DNA from: AWTP1-13 sp963775835
GTDB lineage: Bacteria > Pseudomonadota > Alphaproteobacteria > Rhizobiales > Hyphomicrobiaceae
Assembly (NCBI GenBank): GCA_963775835.1
Contig: CAVZKV010000015.1
Coordinates: forward strand, 372,001 to 436,000
DNA: 64,000 nucleotides
Direction: 5' to 3'
Shown here: positions 8,048 through 18,113 of the stretch, in pieces
Position numbering within the stretch: the stretch's first letter is position 1
How the letters are laid out: every line of letters begins with the position of its first letter
Made by a program: the position numbers and the translations under genes
Notes under the pieces: generated by a model
Told to the model about the DNA's origin: nothing
Databases searched by the model: none
What the model saw: only the letters and a program-made list of their open reading frames with translations

Positions 8048-8701
8048 ATGTCCGATCCAATCTCGACTTATACGGGTACGTTCTGGCCCATGGTCGTTGA
8101 GCAGACGAACCGGGGCGAGCGCGGGTATGATTTGCCGTCCCGGCTGCTGAAAGAGCGCATTATTTTCGTGACGGGGCCGGTGGAGGACCACATGGCGTCC
8201 TCGATCTGCATGCAGCTGCTCTACTGCGAGTCTGAGAACCCCAAAAAAGAAATCTCCATGTACATTAACACGCCCGGCGGGGTGGTTACTTCCGGCATGG
8301 CGATTTACGATACCATGCAGTTCATCCGCCCACCCATCGCCACCCTCTGCATCGGGCAGGCTGCATCGATGGGATCGCTGCTGTTATGTGCCGGAACGCA
8401 CGGCATGCGCTACGCCCTGCCCAACGCGCGCATCATGGTGCATCAGCCCTCGGGCGGCTTTTCCGGCCAAGCCAGCGATATCGAACGCCACGCCGAAGAT
8501 ATCATCAAGATGAAACGGCGCCTGAACGAGGTATATGTCAAGCACACCAAGAAAAGCTACGAGGTCATTGAAAAGACCCTGGATCGCGACTACTTTATGA
8601 CAGCTGAGCAGGCAAAAGAATTCGGCCTGATCGACAAGGTGATTAAGGACCGGGATGAGGCCGATGGTATGCTTGCTACCACCAAGCCGATCCAGGGCTA
8701 G
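8048..8701 (+). CDS. clpP: ATP-dependent Clp protease proteolytic subunit
   Basis: A 217-residue serine peptidase that forms the two-ring chamber working with ClpX. The catalytic triad is in its usual contexts: Ser107 in GQAASMGS, His132 in MVHQPSGG and Asp181 in LDRDYFM. A short N-terminal extension is present as in other proteobacterial ClpP. ATAGAGGCCAGC precedes the ATG. It lies 80 bases after the tig tail stop and 260 bases before clpX, the normal proteobacterial order. Confidence 0.97.
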   Translation: MSDPISTYTGTFWPMVVEQTNRGERGYDLPSRLLKERIIFVTGPVEDHMASSICMQLLYCESENPKKEISMYINTPGGVVTSGMAIYDTMQFIRPPIATLCIGQAASMGSLLLCAGTHGMRYALPNARIMVHQPSGGFSGQASDIERHAEDIIKMKRRLNEVYVKHTKKSYEVIEKTLDRDYFMTAEQAKEFGLIDKVIKDRDEADGMLATTKPIQG

Positions 8702-8961
8702 CTAGGCGCCGTCGAACTGGCATCTTGTTTGCTCCCTACCGCACTGTCCCAGCTTGGTGCTCGCTGTGGCTTAGCGGGTAGCCGTACGGGAACGTTGGGT
8801 GGAGTTGTTAATCCAATCTTGATCTGGGCGCCGCTAGCATGCTCAGATTGGGCCTAAGATTCCTGCCGGGCGCCGGCAGGCGCTCGCAGTGGTTGGCGCC
8901 TCGAGTCGGTGGGCTCGGCCGGAATGACGCGTTGGTTGCCCGAAGGGGTGGAAGGAACGGG

Positions 8962-10212
8962 ATGGCTCAAGAAAAGAATACCCTCTACTGCTCCTTCTGC
9001 GGAAAGAGCCAACACGAGGTTCGCAAGTTGATTGCGGGGCCGACGGTGTTCATCTGTGATGAATGCGTCGAGCTTTGCATGGACATCATCCGCGAAGAGA
9101 ACAAGAACACCCTGGTCAAGTCGCGCGATGGCGTTCCGAGCCCCTCCGAAATCTGTTCCGTGCTGGACAGTTACGTGATCGGACAGGACCACGCCAAGCG
9201 CGTGCTTTCGGTGGCGGTGCACAATCATTACAAGCGGCTCAACCACGCGTCCAAAAACAACGACGTCGAGCTGGCCAAATCCAACATCCTGCTGGTGGGT
9301 CCCACGGGTTGCGGCAAGACCTTGCTCGCCCAGACGCTGGCACGGATCCTGGACGTGCCATTCACGATGGCCGATGCAACCACGTTGACCGAGGCGGGCT
9401 ATGTCGGTGAGGACGTCGAGAACATCATTTTGAAACTGCTGCAAAACGCCGACTACAACGTCGAGCGGGCTCAGCGCGGCATCGTTTACATCGACGAGAT
9501 CGACAAGATTTCTCGCAAGTCCGACAACCCTTCCATCACCCGGGACGTCTCCGGCGAGGGGGTGCAGCAGGCGCTGCTGAAGATCATGGAAGGCACCATC
9601 GCCTCGGTACCACCGCAGGGCGGCCGCAAGCATCCGCAGCAGGAATTCCTGCAGGTCGATACCTCCAATATCCTCTTTATCTGCGGCGGCGCATTCGCAG
9701 GGCTGGAGAAAATCATTTCCCGGCGCGGTCGTGGCTCCTCGATCGGCTTCGGCGCCAAGGTGACGGGGCCCGATGAACGGCGCACGGGCGACATCCTCAA
9801 AGGCGTCGAGCCTGAGGATCTCCTGAAGTTCGGCCTCATCCCGGAGTTCATCGGTCGTCTACCCGTGATCGCCACGCTAGAGGATCTCGACGAAAGCGCC
9901 CTGATCCAGATCCTCACCATTCCCAAGAATGCTCTGGTCAAGCAGTACCAGCGGCTCTTCGAGATGGAGGACGTGCGGCTGACGATCTCCCAAGAGTCGC
10001 TGAAGTCCATCGCGCGCAAGGCCATCGAGCGCAAAACCGGCGCCCGCGGGCTGCGCTCCATTATGGAAGCCATCCTGCTCGATACCATGTTCGAACTTCC
10101 GGGGCTGAAAGGCGTGGAAGAGGTGGTGATTGGCCCGGAAGTGGTCGATGGGGGTGCGCGGCCGCTCAGAATCTACTCGGAGCGGGCTGGCGAGAAGGGA
10201 TCTACGGCTTAG
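8962..10212 (+). CDS. clpX: ClpX ATPase, specificity subunit of ClpXP
   Basis: A 416-residue AAA+ unfoldase. The N-terminal zinc-binding domain has Cys10, Cys13, Cys32 and Cys35 (CSFC...CDEC). Walker A is GPTGCGKT (113-120) and Walker B ends IVYIDEID with Asp178/Glu179. The pore loop GYVGED and ClpP-contact loop IGFGA are also present. The ATG at 8962, after GGAAGGAACGGG, gives the standard N-terminus MAQEKNTLYC; an in-frame ATG at 8839 would add about 40 unrelated residues. ClpXP degrades ssrA-tagged and regulatory proteins. Confidence 0.97.
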   Translation: MAQEKNTLYCSFCGKSQHEVRKLIAGPTVFICDECVELCMDIIREENKNTLVKSRDGVPSPSEICSVLDSYVIGQDHAKRVLSVAVHNHYKRLNHASKNNDVELAKSNILLVGPTGCGKTLLAQTLARILDVPFTMADATTLTEAGYVGEDVENIILKLLQNADYNVERAQRGIVYIDEIDKISRKSDNPSITRDVSGEGVQQALLKIMEGTIASVPPQGGRKHPQQEFLQVDTSNILFICGGAFAGLEKIISRRGRGSSIGFGAKVTGPDERRTGDILKGVEPEDLLKFGLIPEFIGRLPVIATLEDLDESALIQILTIPKNALVKQYQRLFEMEDVRLTISQESLKSIARKAIERKTGARGLRSIMEAILLDTMFELPGLKGVEEVVIGPEVVDGGARPLRIYSERAGEKGSTA

Positions 10213-10277
10213 CTGACGGCAACCTCCCCGCTCGATGGGCCTCAGTGGTGCCAATGGGCGACACCGGGCACTTGATT

Positions 10278-10297
10278 GGTGACCATACGGTGACCAT
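10278..10297. promoter_or_regulatory. 9-bp direct repeat, 11-bp spacing, upstream of lon
   Basis: GGTGACCAT occurs at 10278-10286 and again at 10289-10297, so the starts are 11 bases apart, about one helical turn. It lies in the 268-base clpX-lon interval, about 185 bases before the lon ATG. This spacing suits a protein binding the same face of DNA, but no regulator can be named. Confidence 0.35.
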
Positions 10298-10354
10298 TTT
10301 TGCTTAGCGGAGGCGGTCGGGCAGCCACTGTGACGAAACACGTGACAAAAGCCA

Positions 10355-10376
10355 GTGTCGGCAGCCTTGCTGACAC
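10355..10376. promoter_or_regulatory. Hairpin in the clpX-lon interval
   Basis: GTGTCGGCA (10355-10363) pairs with TGCTGACAC (10368-10376) over nine pairs, one of them G-U, with a GCCT loop. No T-run follows, so it is more likely a leader structure or operator than a clpX terminator. No clear sigma-32 promoter was recognised by eye. Confidence 0.3.
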
Positions 10377-10480
10377 GGGTTGTGGCGTGAACGCGACGAG
10401 CGGTTGCTAATGCATCGCAAGGACCTTGGCGAAATCGGGGGCGTGGCGTAAGCCCTGATGAGCGGCGAAAGAGAAAGACC

Positions 10481-12898
<2,418 letters not shown>

Positions 12899-12929
12899 GG
12901 GGCGGCGGTAACCGCCGCCGGCCTATGGG

Positions 12930-12956
12930 AATGCGGACCTTTCCGGGGTCCGCATT
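12930..12956 (+). terminator. Perfect 10-bp hairpin after lon
   Basis: AATGCGGACC (12930-12939) pairs perfectly with GGTCCGCATT (12947-12956) around a 7-base loop, 31 bases after the lon stop. A second GC palindrome lies at 12901-12919 (GGCGGCGGT/ACCGCCGCC). Neither has a T-run, but two stacked hairpins between lon and hupB suggest a transcript end or RNA processing site. Confidence 0.5.
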
Positions 12957-13170
12957 AACCCTGCCGTTCATGCAACTTGGGCTTGTGCCGCCTTCAAATT
13001 CCCCTGAAAACGGGCGCTTTTCTTGGGATTTTCCCCTTGACGCAGGGGGGGATTGGGCGTTGTTTCGCGCTCGCTGCTGAGCTTGAGCGGCCCAAATTGG
13101 CCGCCGCCCCCCAGAGTTCGGCTGCAATCGGACCTATTCCCCTGTTCTGCAGACGCGAAGGACGGTGCAA

Positions 13171-13443
13171 ATGAGCAAGAAGGATTTGATCGATGCCGTG
13201 GCCGCGGCAACCGAGCTCAGCAAGGACAAAGCCGGCGTGGCGGTTGATGCGATCATCAATCACATTGAGGCCGTGATGAAGAAGGGCGAGGAGGTCCGAA
13301 TTCCTGGATTTGGCACCTTCAAGGTTGCCAAACGGGCCGCCCGCAAGGCGCGCAATCCGCAGACGGGCATGGAAATGATGCTAAAGGCGTCCGTGGTGCC
13401 GAAGTTTCAGGCCTCCAAGGCCCTCAAGGACATGCTCAACTAG
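13171..13443 (+). CDS. hupB: DNA-binding protein HU-beta
   Basis: A 90-residue histone-like protein of the HU/IHF family. It has the N-terminal helical dimerisation region (MSKKDLIDAVAAATELSKDK) and the family signature GFGTFKVAKRAARKARNPQTG, which forms the DNA-bending arm. The ATG at 13171 is preferred over the GTG six bases upstream because GAAGGACGG lies at normal distance. It follows lon as in many proteobacteria and compacts and bends DNA non-specifically. Confidence 0.96.
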   Translation: MSKKDLIDAVAAATELSKDKAGVAVDAIINHIEAVMKKGEEVRIPGFGTFKVAKRAARKARNPQTGMEMMLKASVVPKFQASKALKDMLN

Positions 13444-13469
13444 TCCTTCGTGGTTCCTCGCATCGCCGG

Positions 13470-13488
13470 GCGCGCACATATTGCGCGC
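13470..13488. terminator. Hairpin downstream of hupB
   Basis: GCGCGCA (13470-13476) pairs with TGCGCGC (13482-13488) over a 5-base loop, 27 bases after the hupB stop. There is no T-run, so termination activity is uncertain. Confidence 0.35.
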
Positions 13489-13561
13489 TCGCACCGACCC
13501 GACCTCGGGTCCGATCCTTTACACGCGCAGCGGGCGGGCGCTAGAGAGGCAGCGCGGACTG

Positions 13562-13602
13562 GGGCTGTTAGCTCAGCGGGTAGAGCGCTTCGTTTACACG
13601 GA
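13562..13602 (+). pseudogene. 5' half of a tRNA-Val gene
   Basis: From 13562 the sequence matches the first 40 or so bases of a tRNA: a 7-base acceptor strand GGGCTGT, TA, a D-arm GCTCAGCGGGTAGAGC and an anticodon-arm region with TTTACAC (anticodon TAC). After that it diverges: no T-arm TTCGA and no matching 3' acceptor strand follow. It closely resembles the 5' half of the intact tRNA-Val(UAC) 120 bases downstream. This is a truncated copy, not a functional tRNA. Confidence 0.75.
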
Positions 13603-13681
13603 TCGTTACGGAACGCGGAAAGCCCAGCAAACACACAGGGTTTACCGCTCAATGTACCCGTAACCCTACCAGAAACGGTAA

Positions 13682-13756
13682 GGGCGGTTAGCTCAGCGGT
13701 AGAGCGCTTGCTTTACACGCAAGATGTCGCAGGTTCGATCCCTGCACCGCCCACCA
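13682..13756 (+). tRNA. tRNA-Val(UAC)
   Basis: A complete 75-nt tRNA. GGGCGGT pairs with ACCGCCC, discriminator A and CCA are encoded, the anticodon stem CTTGC/GCAAG encloses TTTACAC (anticodon TAC), and the T-arm has GGTTCGATCC. It borders a 2-kb stretch with no recognised genes. Confidence 0.97.
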
Positions 13757-13935
13757 CCGCTACCAATCCCTTTGTGAACACGTACGCCGACGCGCGCGTC
13801 AAGCTGCGCGCCTAAAGACTGACGCGGCCGAGCCAGGGTGCCGATAACACCCGGCGGCCAAGGCCCGCAAAAGATCTACCCCACCGTCACCGCCGGCGCC
13901 AACTCGCCAAGCAGAGCTGCCTCCTCTCGCAAGAC

Positions 13936-14208
13936 GTGATCGAGCGCTACCGCTGCGAGCTCCCGCGCGAGATGCTCGAGCAGTATCGAAAAAGCTACGC
14001 GCCGATCAGGCGATTACGAGGACGCTTCCAGATCTCGCAGGCGATGGCCGCTCGAATCCGGGTGTCGCCGGAATGGTGCGCCCACTTCCGGGAGCAACTG
14101 CTCCGAGGGCCCCAGGAGCGCCCGTCGCTCCCTGCCCAGACGCTGCCGTGGCAGACGTTTGGTATTACGCCACGGCTGGATGGCCTTCGCCGGAAGAACT
14201 GGCACTGA
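13936..14208 (+). CDS. Hypothetical protein, possible gene fragment
   Basis: The 90-residue frame opens at a GTG (translated MIERYRCELPREMLEQYRK) and reads as basic and helical for about 60 residues, including ARIRVSPEWCAHFREQLL. Plausible coding-like residues continue upstream in the same frame without a clear start. The C-terminal third looks random, and a different frame takes over at about 14150. It may be the 5' part of a broken gene whose 3' part is the next entry. No family is recognised. Confidence 0.3.
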   Translation: MIERYRCELPREMLEQYRKSYAPIRRLRGRFQISQAMAARIRVSPEWCAHFREQLLRGPQERPSLPAQTLPWQTFGITPRLDGLRRKNWH

Positions 14209-14666
14209 TGCGGCTTCGGACGGCCTGTGACGCGGTCCAGGAGGATGCCGGTATCAGGGGTGGCGCCCAAGCGACGGCGTTAAGCAACACGCGAAAAACG
14301 CCTTGCCTTTCACCAAACCGGGCCGGCAAGCTAAATGTGGTGCGCCTCAGGGGGGAGCCGATTCCCTTGCCCGACGCGACGCGCGCCGACCTCGAGAAGC
14401 GAATGCAGGACCTAGAGCGTCGGCTGGAAGAGCTGATGGGCTTTGTGCTCGCCGTCACCCTCGCCCCCGATGGCAGCGTCAGTGACGTCCTGCGCCGGCG
14501 CGCCACGGAGCTCACGGACCTATTCGACGTGGAGCCCCGCTTCGAGCTCGTCAAGAGCGAACCGCCAACGGCTGAAGAGGTCGGGCCCAGCGAGCTCGAC
14601 GAGGCCGGCAGGCCCAGGTGGTGGACTGGCTGGACCTGGCGGTCCAAGTCCAGAGAACCGCCGTAG
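14073..14666 (+). CDS. Hypothetical protein with a coiled-coil segment
   Basis: The 197-residue frame starts at a GTG. The first 28 residues look like out-of-frame sequence, but from about residue 30 (VWYYATAGWPSPEELALM) it reads as protein. A short heptad-like helix (RADLEKRMQDLERRLEELMG) lies near residues 104-123, followed by an acidic C-terminal part rich in Glu and Pro. No domain is recognised. It overlaps the preceding hypothetical frame, so the two may be pieces of one damaged gene. Confidence 0.4.
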   Translation: MVRPLPGATAPRAPGAPVAPCPDAAVADVWYYATAGWPSPEELALMRLRTACDAVQEDAGIRGGAQATALSNTRKTPCLSPNRAGKLNVVRLRGEPIPLPDATRADLEKRMQDLERRLEELMGFVLAVTLAPDGSVSDVLRRRATELTDLFDVEPRFELVKSEPPTAEEVGPSELDEAGRPRWWTGWTWRSKSREPP

Positions 14667-15063
14667 AGGGGCGCCAGCGACCATCCGTACTGAGGGTGGC
14701 CCATTGGGCACGCGCGCCGAGCAGTGCACAGGATGGATCCAGGAGGGCCTCGACAAGGCGCTCGCCCAGCCGCCCGCTAAGGAACGAGGCGGACCGCCGC
14801 GCCAATTGTTGCTGGCACGGCGACCGGAGACCTCGAGGCCGCAGCCTGCGTTCAGGTGCCTCAGTGAGGGCTGATTTGCCGGGCCTCTACGCCGGGACCA
14901 GGGCAGGGCGATCTGCGGCGCCACCCTAATCCCGACCATTTGTCGCGGCCACATCAACCTTGAGACCCGGCAGTTCCGGCGGGCGGCCTATGGCAAGCGG
15001 GAGAGCCGACCGACCAGGCCCAGCAGCCACCAAAAGCCCCCAAGCCGCCGGCTAGGCCTTGGG

Positions 15064-15291
15064 CTAGGCGTCGTCATACCGGTCCGGACATAGCACGCCC
15101 AGACGCGGTGCACCCGCATTGCTGCCCTTTAGGGGCTGATGACGCAGCCATTCCAGGGCCACCTCGGTCAGATGCCAGCTCCCGTCGGCGTTGACTTCGA
15201 TGAGACCCTGGCTGAGCGCCCAGGCGAGCAACGGCTCTTTGCTGACCCGAGCGAACGGCGTATCAGGCGGCCGGCTTTGTCCCACAAACAT
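15064..15291 (-). CDS. Small hypothetical protein, possible winged-helix fragment
   Basis: The 75-residue frame has a believable core: VSKEPLLAWALSQGLIEVN followed by DGSWHLTEVALEWLRHQP. A helix, a turn and an LTE-x-x-x-EWL helix resemble the wing and last helix of small winged-helix proteins. The N-terminal dozen residues look less convincing. No Shine-Dalgarno is obvious. Function unknown. Confidence 0.4.
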   Translation of the reverse strand: MFVGQSRPPDTPFARVSKEPLLAWALSQGLIEVNADGSWHLTEVALEWLRHQPLKGSNAGAPRLGVLCPDRYDDA

Positions 15292-15548
15292 GTCCCCTCG
15301 TCTTCCCCGCGGGGATCATGCGCGCCTGTGCCGCCGAGGTATAGAGAGCGCGGGCCCGCCCGCGCGCGAGCGACCCAGCGAGTGGCCGGGCTGCACCACC
15401 CCCGGACGGCGCCTAGCGGCCGAGCGACGTGATCGGCTGGTGGTAACAGGCGCGGGAGGAACCGCGGCCAAGGATACGCGGCCCCGTCACGCGCCGGGTC
15501 GCGCGCGGGCTAATGCCGGCTCGGAGGGCCCCTCGTCGCTCGCGGGAC

Positions 15549-15743
15549 CTACCGACGGCCCCTCTTGCGGCTCACCTTGCCGCCACCCGTTCCCGGTCGA
15601 CGCGGCGCAAACTCGGCCACTTGCTTGGCAAGTTTGGCGGCATAAACGCTGGCATAGGAGGACATGGGCTCCGCGACGGCCCGCGTCATAGTCGCAGGAC
15701 GTTTCTTGGCTTTCTTTCGCACGATCGGCTCCAAAGCTCTCAA
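15549..15743 (-). CDS. Small basic hypothetical protein
   Basis: The 64-residue frame is rich in Lys, Arg and Ala (starts MRALEPIVRKKAKKRP and ends GGGKVSRKRGRR), with a possible amphipathic helix in the middle. Such composition occurs by chance in GC-rich DNA as well as in nucleic-acid-binding proteins, so support is weak. It is transcribed away from the amidohydrolase gene. Confidence 0.25.
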   Translation of the reverse strand: MRALEPIVRKKAKKRPATMTRAVAEPMSSYASVYAAKLAKQVAEFAPRRPGTGGGKVSRKRGRR

Positions 15744-15920
15744 CGCGTTTAGTGTATCACAGGCGCGCTGCCTCCGGCGCTACTGATATCGGTCTTCAGT
15801 CCCGCGCCGGCGTGCGCGAGCGAGGTCACACCGTTTGCGCCCAGCAACCTTGACCTCAGCGCACGCTGTGTGCACGTACTATTGCTGGCGCGCAAACAAG
15901 AAAGCCTGTGGAGGAACGCC

Positions 15921-17210
15921 ATGCCTGCCGTCTCGCGACGCACGTTGCTTACTCTTGCCGGTTCAGCATCCGTGGCGGCTGCGACCGCCGCTAGCACGCC
16001 GGCTTGGGCGGCGATGGGTCCCAACGACAAATTCGATCTCCTCGTCAAAGGTGCCGAGGTGCTCGACCCCAGCCAGAACTTGCGGGCCAAGCGCGACGTC
16101 GGTATCCGCTTCGGGCTCATTGAAGCCCTAGAGAGCGAAATCGCGCCGGACAAGTCACTGCGGGTGCTGGCTGCAGCGGGCAAGATCGTCACGCCCGGCC
16201 TCATCGATTTACACGCCCACGTCTTTCCCTATGGTTCTGCGATCGGCATTCCCGCCGATGAGCTCATCCCCTATCAGGCAACGACCACGCTGGTTTCCGG
16301 CGGCGATGCCGGGGCCAACAACATTGCCGCATTCCGGCGTGCCATTGTACCGCAAACACGCGCACGGCTATTCGCCTTCGTTCACATAGCCAACATCGGG
16401 CTCGCCGGCTTTCCGGTGCCCGAGCTCTACAACATCGACTACGCACAGACCGAGGCTGCGGCAAAGGCGTTGGCGGAGAATGGCGACCTCGTCATCGGCA
16501 TCAAGGTGCGCATGAGTGAGAACGTGATCGCCAAGAACGGCTTGGAGCCGCTGAGGCGGGCGATCCAGGCTTGCGAACTCGCGGGGACCGGGGGCAAGGT
16601 CATGTGTCACATCGGCGGGGTGGAGACGCCCGAGCTGATGAGCCAGATCCTCGACACGCTGCGACCAGGCGACGTGCTGACGCATGCCTTTTCCGGGGCT
16701 CCCAACATCGCCGGCAAGTTCACCAATATCGTGCAGGAGGGCAAGTTGCTGCCGGCGGCCACGGCGGCCAAGCAGCGCGGCGTTCTGTTCGACGTTGGCC
16801 ACGGCGGTGGCAGCTTCGATTACACGGTCGCCGAAGTGGCCATGGCCGCCGGTGCTGGCCCGGACACGATTTCCTCAGACATCCATGTGTTCTCCGGCAA
16901 CACGCCGGGAATGCCCTATCTGACTTGGGTGATGAGCAAGTTCCTGAATATGGGTTTGTCCCTCGAACAGGTCGTCACCATGGCAACGACGGCGCCGGCC
17001 AAGGTCATCAATCGCATACCCAAGCACGGCACGCTGCAGGTGGGCGCGCCAGCGGACCTATCGCTACTCGAGGTTGTTGAAGGTCCCGTCGAATTCGTGG
17101 ACACCCGCAACAATAAGCGTCAGGGCAAGGTGCACATCAAACCCGCCGGCGTAGTGCTGGCTGGCGTCCCGCATGGGCGACCCTACCAGGCCCCCTTCGC
17201 GACACGCTAG
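15921..17210 (+). CDS. Exported amidohydrolase/deacetylase family metallohydrolase
   Basis: The 429-residue TIM-barrel amidohydrolase starts at the ATG at 15921, after GTGGAGGAACGCC. The N-terminus has a twin-arginine motif (SRRTLL) and an Ala-rich hydrophobic stretch ending in AWA near residue 30, so export by the Tat pathway after folding and metal loading is likely. Metal-ligand motifs are DLHAH (His98, His100), a CHIGG block, HAFSG and a later SDIHVFSG aspartate. The subfamily resembles dihydroorotase-like deacetylases; the substrate (an N-acyl or cyclic amide) cannot be specified. It stands alone between an accessory stretch and tRNA-Asp. Confidence 0.88.
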   Translation: MPAVSRRTLLTLAGSASVAAATAASTPAWAAMGPNDKFDLLVKGAEVLDPSQNLRAKRDVGIRFGLIEALESEIAPDKSLRVLAAAGKIVTPGLIDLHAHVFPYGSAIGIPADELIPYQATTTLVSGGDAGANNIAAFRRAIVPQTRARLFAFVHIANIGLAGFPVPELYNIDYAQTEAAAKALAENGDLVIGIKVRMSENVIAKNGLEPLRRAIQACELAGTGGKVMCHIGGVETPELMSQILDTLRPGDVLTHAFSGAPNIAGKFTNIVQEGKLLPAATAAKQRGVLFDVGHGGGSFDYTVAEVAMAAGAGPDTISSDIHVFSGNTPGMPYLTWVMSKFLNMGLSLEQVVTMATTAPAKVINRIPKHGTLQVGAPADLSLLEVVEGPVEFVDTRNNKRQGKVHIKPAGVVLAGVPHGRPYQAPFATR

Positions 17211-17331
17211 AACGCGCGCACGCTGAGGCGTGGCAGGATGCCTTGACGGAGGAGAAAGCCTCACGTACACGTGCCCCAGGTGATCGTTGCCCCTAAGCGA
17301 AGCAGCGCTGGGGGCGTCCCATCGACGTTTT

Positions 17332-17408
<77 letters not shown>

Positions 17409-17586
17409 TCCTTTCAAGTGACCTCGTCATTTGCGGAAAAGTCGTTACCATATGGCCGACGCGGGGATGGTTTGGGAGGCCGCCAACCCAAGTTCCTGAC
17501 AAGCCAGGGAGCCCACCCCCCATCGACCTCCGCCGAGGCGCTAAAGCGGGCTCTGTACCGCATCCTGGGCAATCAGGTTTTTCAGC

Positions 17587-17721
17587 TCAGGTCGGATGAC
17601 CACCGCGACCATCGCGGTCGAGCTGCTCCCAGATCGATGGCGGGACTTTGTCGGCCATGGCCTTGGCCGCGTAGCCGGACAGGACCGACAGGGCCAAGAA
17701 GGCAGAAAGGAGCGTCTTCAT
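17587..17721 (-). CDS. Tiny secreted peptide (44 aa), EQ-DR family, copy 1
   Basis: A 44-residue ORF with a strong start: AGGAGA six bases before the ATG. Residues 1-23 are a clear Sec signal (MKTLLSAFLALSVLSGYAAK then AMA), leaving about 21 mature residues with the core WEQLDRDGRGG. Codon use and signal peptide are convincing despite the size. It shares architecture and the (W/Y)EQ(L/V)DR core with the ORF 78 bases upstream on the same strand, so the two look like a tandem paralogous pair. No function is known. It is probably periplasmic or secreted. Confidence 0.65.
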   Translation of the reverse strand: MKTLLSAFLALSVLSGYAAKAMADKVPPSIWEQLDRDGRGGHPT

Positions 17722-17799
17722 GCTGCGTCTCCTGATGCTTGCGGTAACATTTCGCTGCGTGGGCAAGCAAGGGGTGGTGCCAAGCGCAGGGAAGGTTTG

Positions 17800-17916
17800 T
17801 CAGTTGTGGTTGCGGTCAACCTGCTCATAGAAGGTCTTGGCATCGAGGGCCTGGGCCGTGCCGGCGACACCGGCGATGACCAACAGGGCAACAAGGGCGG
17901 ACGTGATCGTTTTCAT
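17800..17916 (-). CDS. Tiny secreted peptide (38 aa), EQ-DR family, copy 2
   Basis: A 38-residue ORF beginning MKTITSALVALLVIAGVAG, preceded by GGAGAGAT at good spacing. The signal is likely cleaved after AQA near residue 23. The mature peptide is only about 15 residues, LDAKTFYEQVDRNHN. The longer in-frame extension (start 18117) has no coding character. It is paralogous to the neighbouring 44-residue peptide and lies downstream of the CHAT/cyclase set on the same strand, so it could belong to that transcript (198 bases from the CHAT stop). Confidence 0.65.
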   Translation of the reverse strand: MKTITSALVALLVIAGVAGTAQALDAKTFYEQVDRNHN

Positions 17917-18113
17917 GGCTATCTCTCCGTTCATCGACCCGCTGCAGGGCGTGCGAGACCGTTCTCCCATAAGCTCGTTGGAGGCGCTGTTACGTAGGGA
18001 ACAAGGCGAGGAAAGTTTGCGGCCCTGGCTCATGGCCGCATGCCTTGCAAGGCGCCGGCGCTCAGTGCGGTTAGTCTCGCCGTCGGTGGTCGCGAGCTGC
18101 CCTGGGCTTGCGC

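Larger units (their letters stand above)
13757..15920. other. Accessory stretch with no recognised genes
   Basis: About 2.1 kb between tRNA-Val(UAC) and the amidohydrolase gene. It contains only short ORFs (listed separately with low confidence) and no integrase, transposase, terminal repeat or known domain. Several stretches read as plausible protein only in pieces over different frames, which suggests degraded genes. Together with the adjacent half tRNA-Val, the location suggests an old integration site that has since decayed. Confidence 0.6.

Noticed and set aside
13450..13815. A plus-strand frame encoding a product with VSSAVERLLYTQDVAGSIP
   Set aside because: This is the well-known false translation of a tRNA gene, here tRNA-Val.
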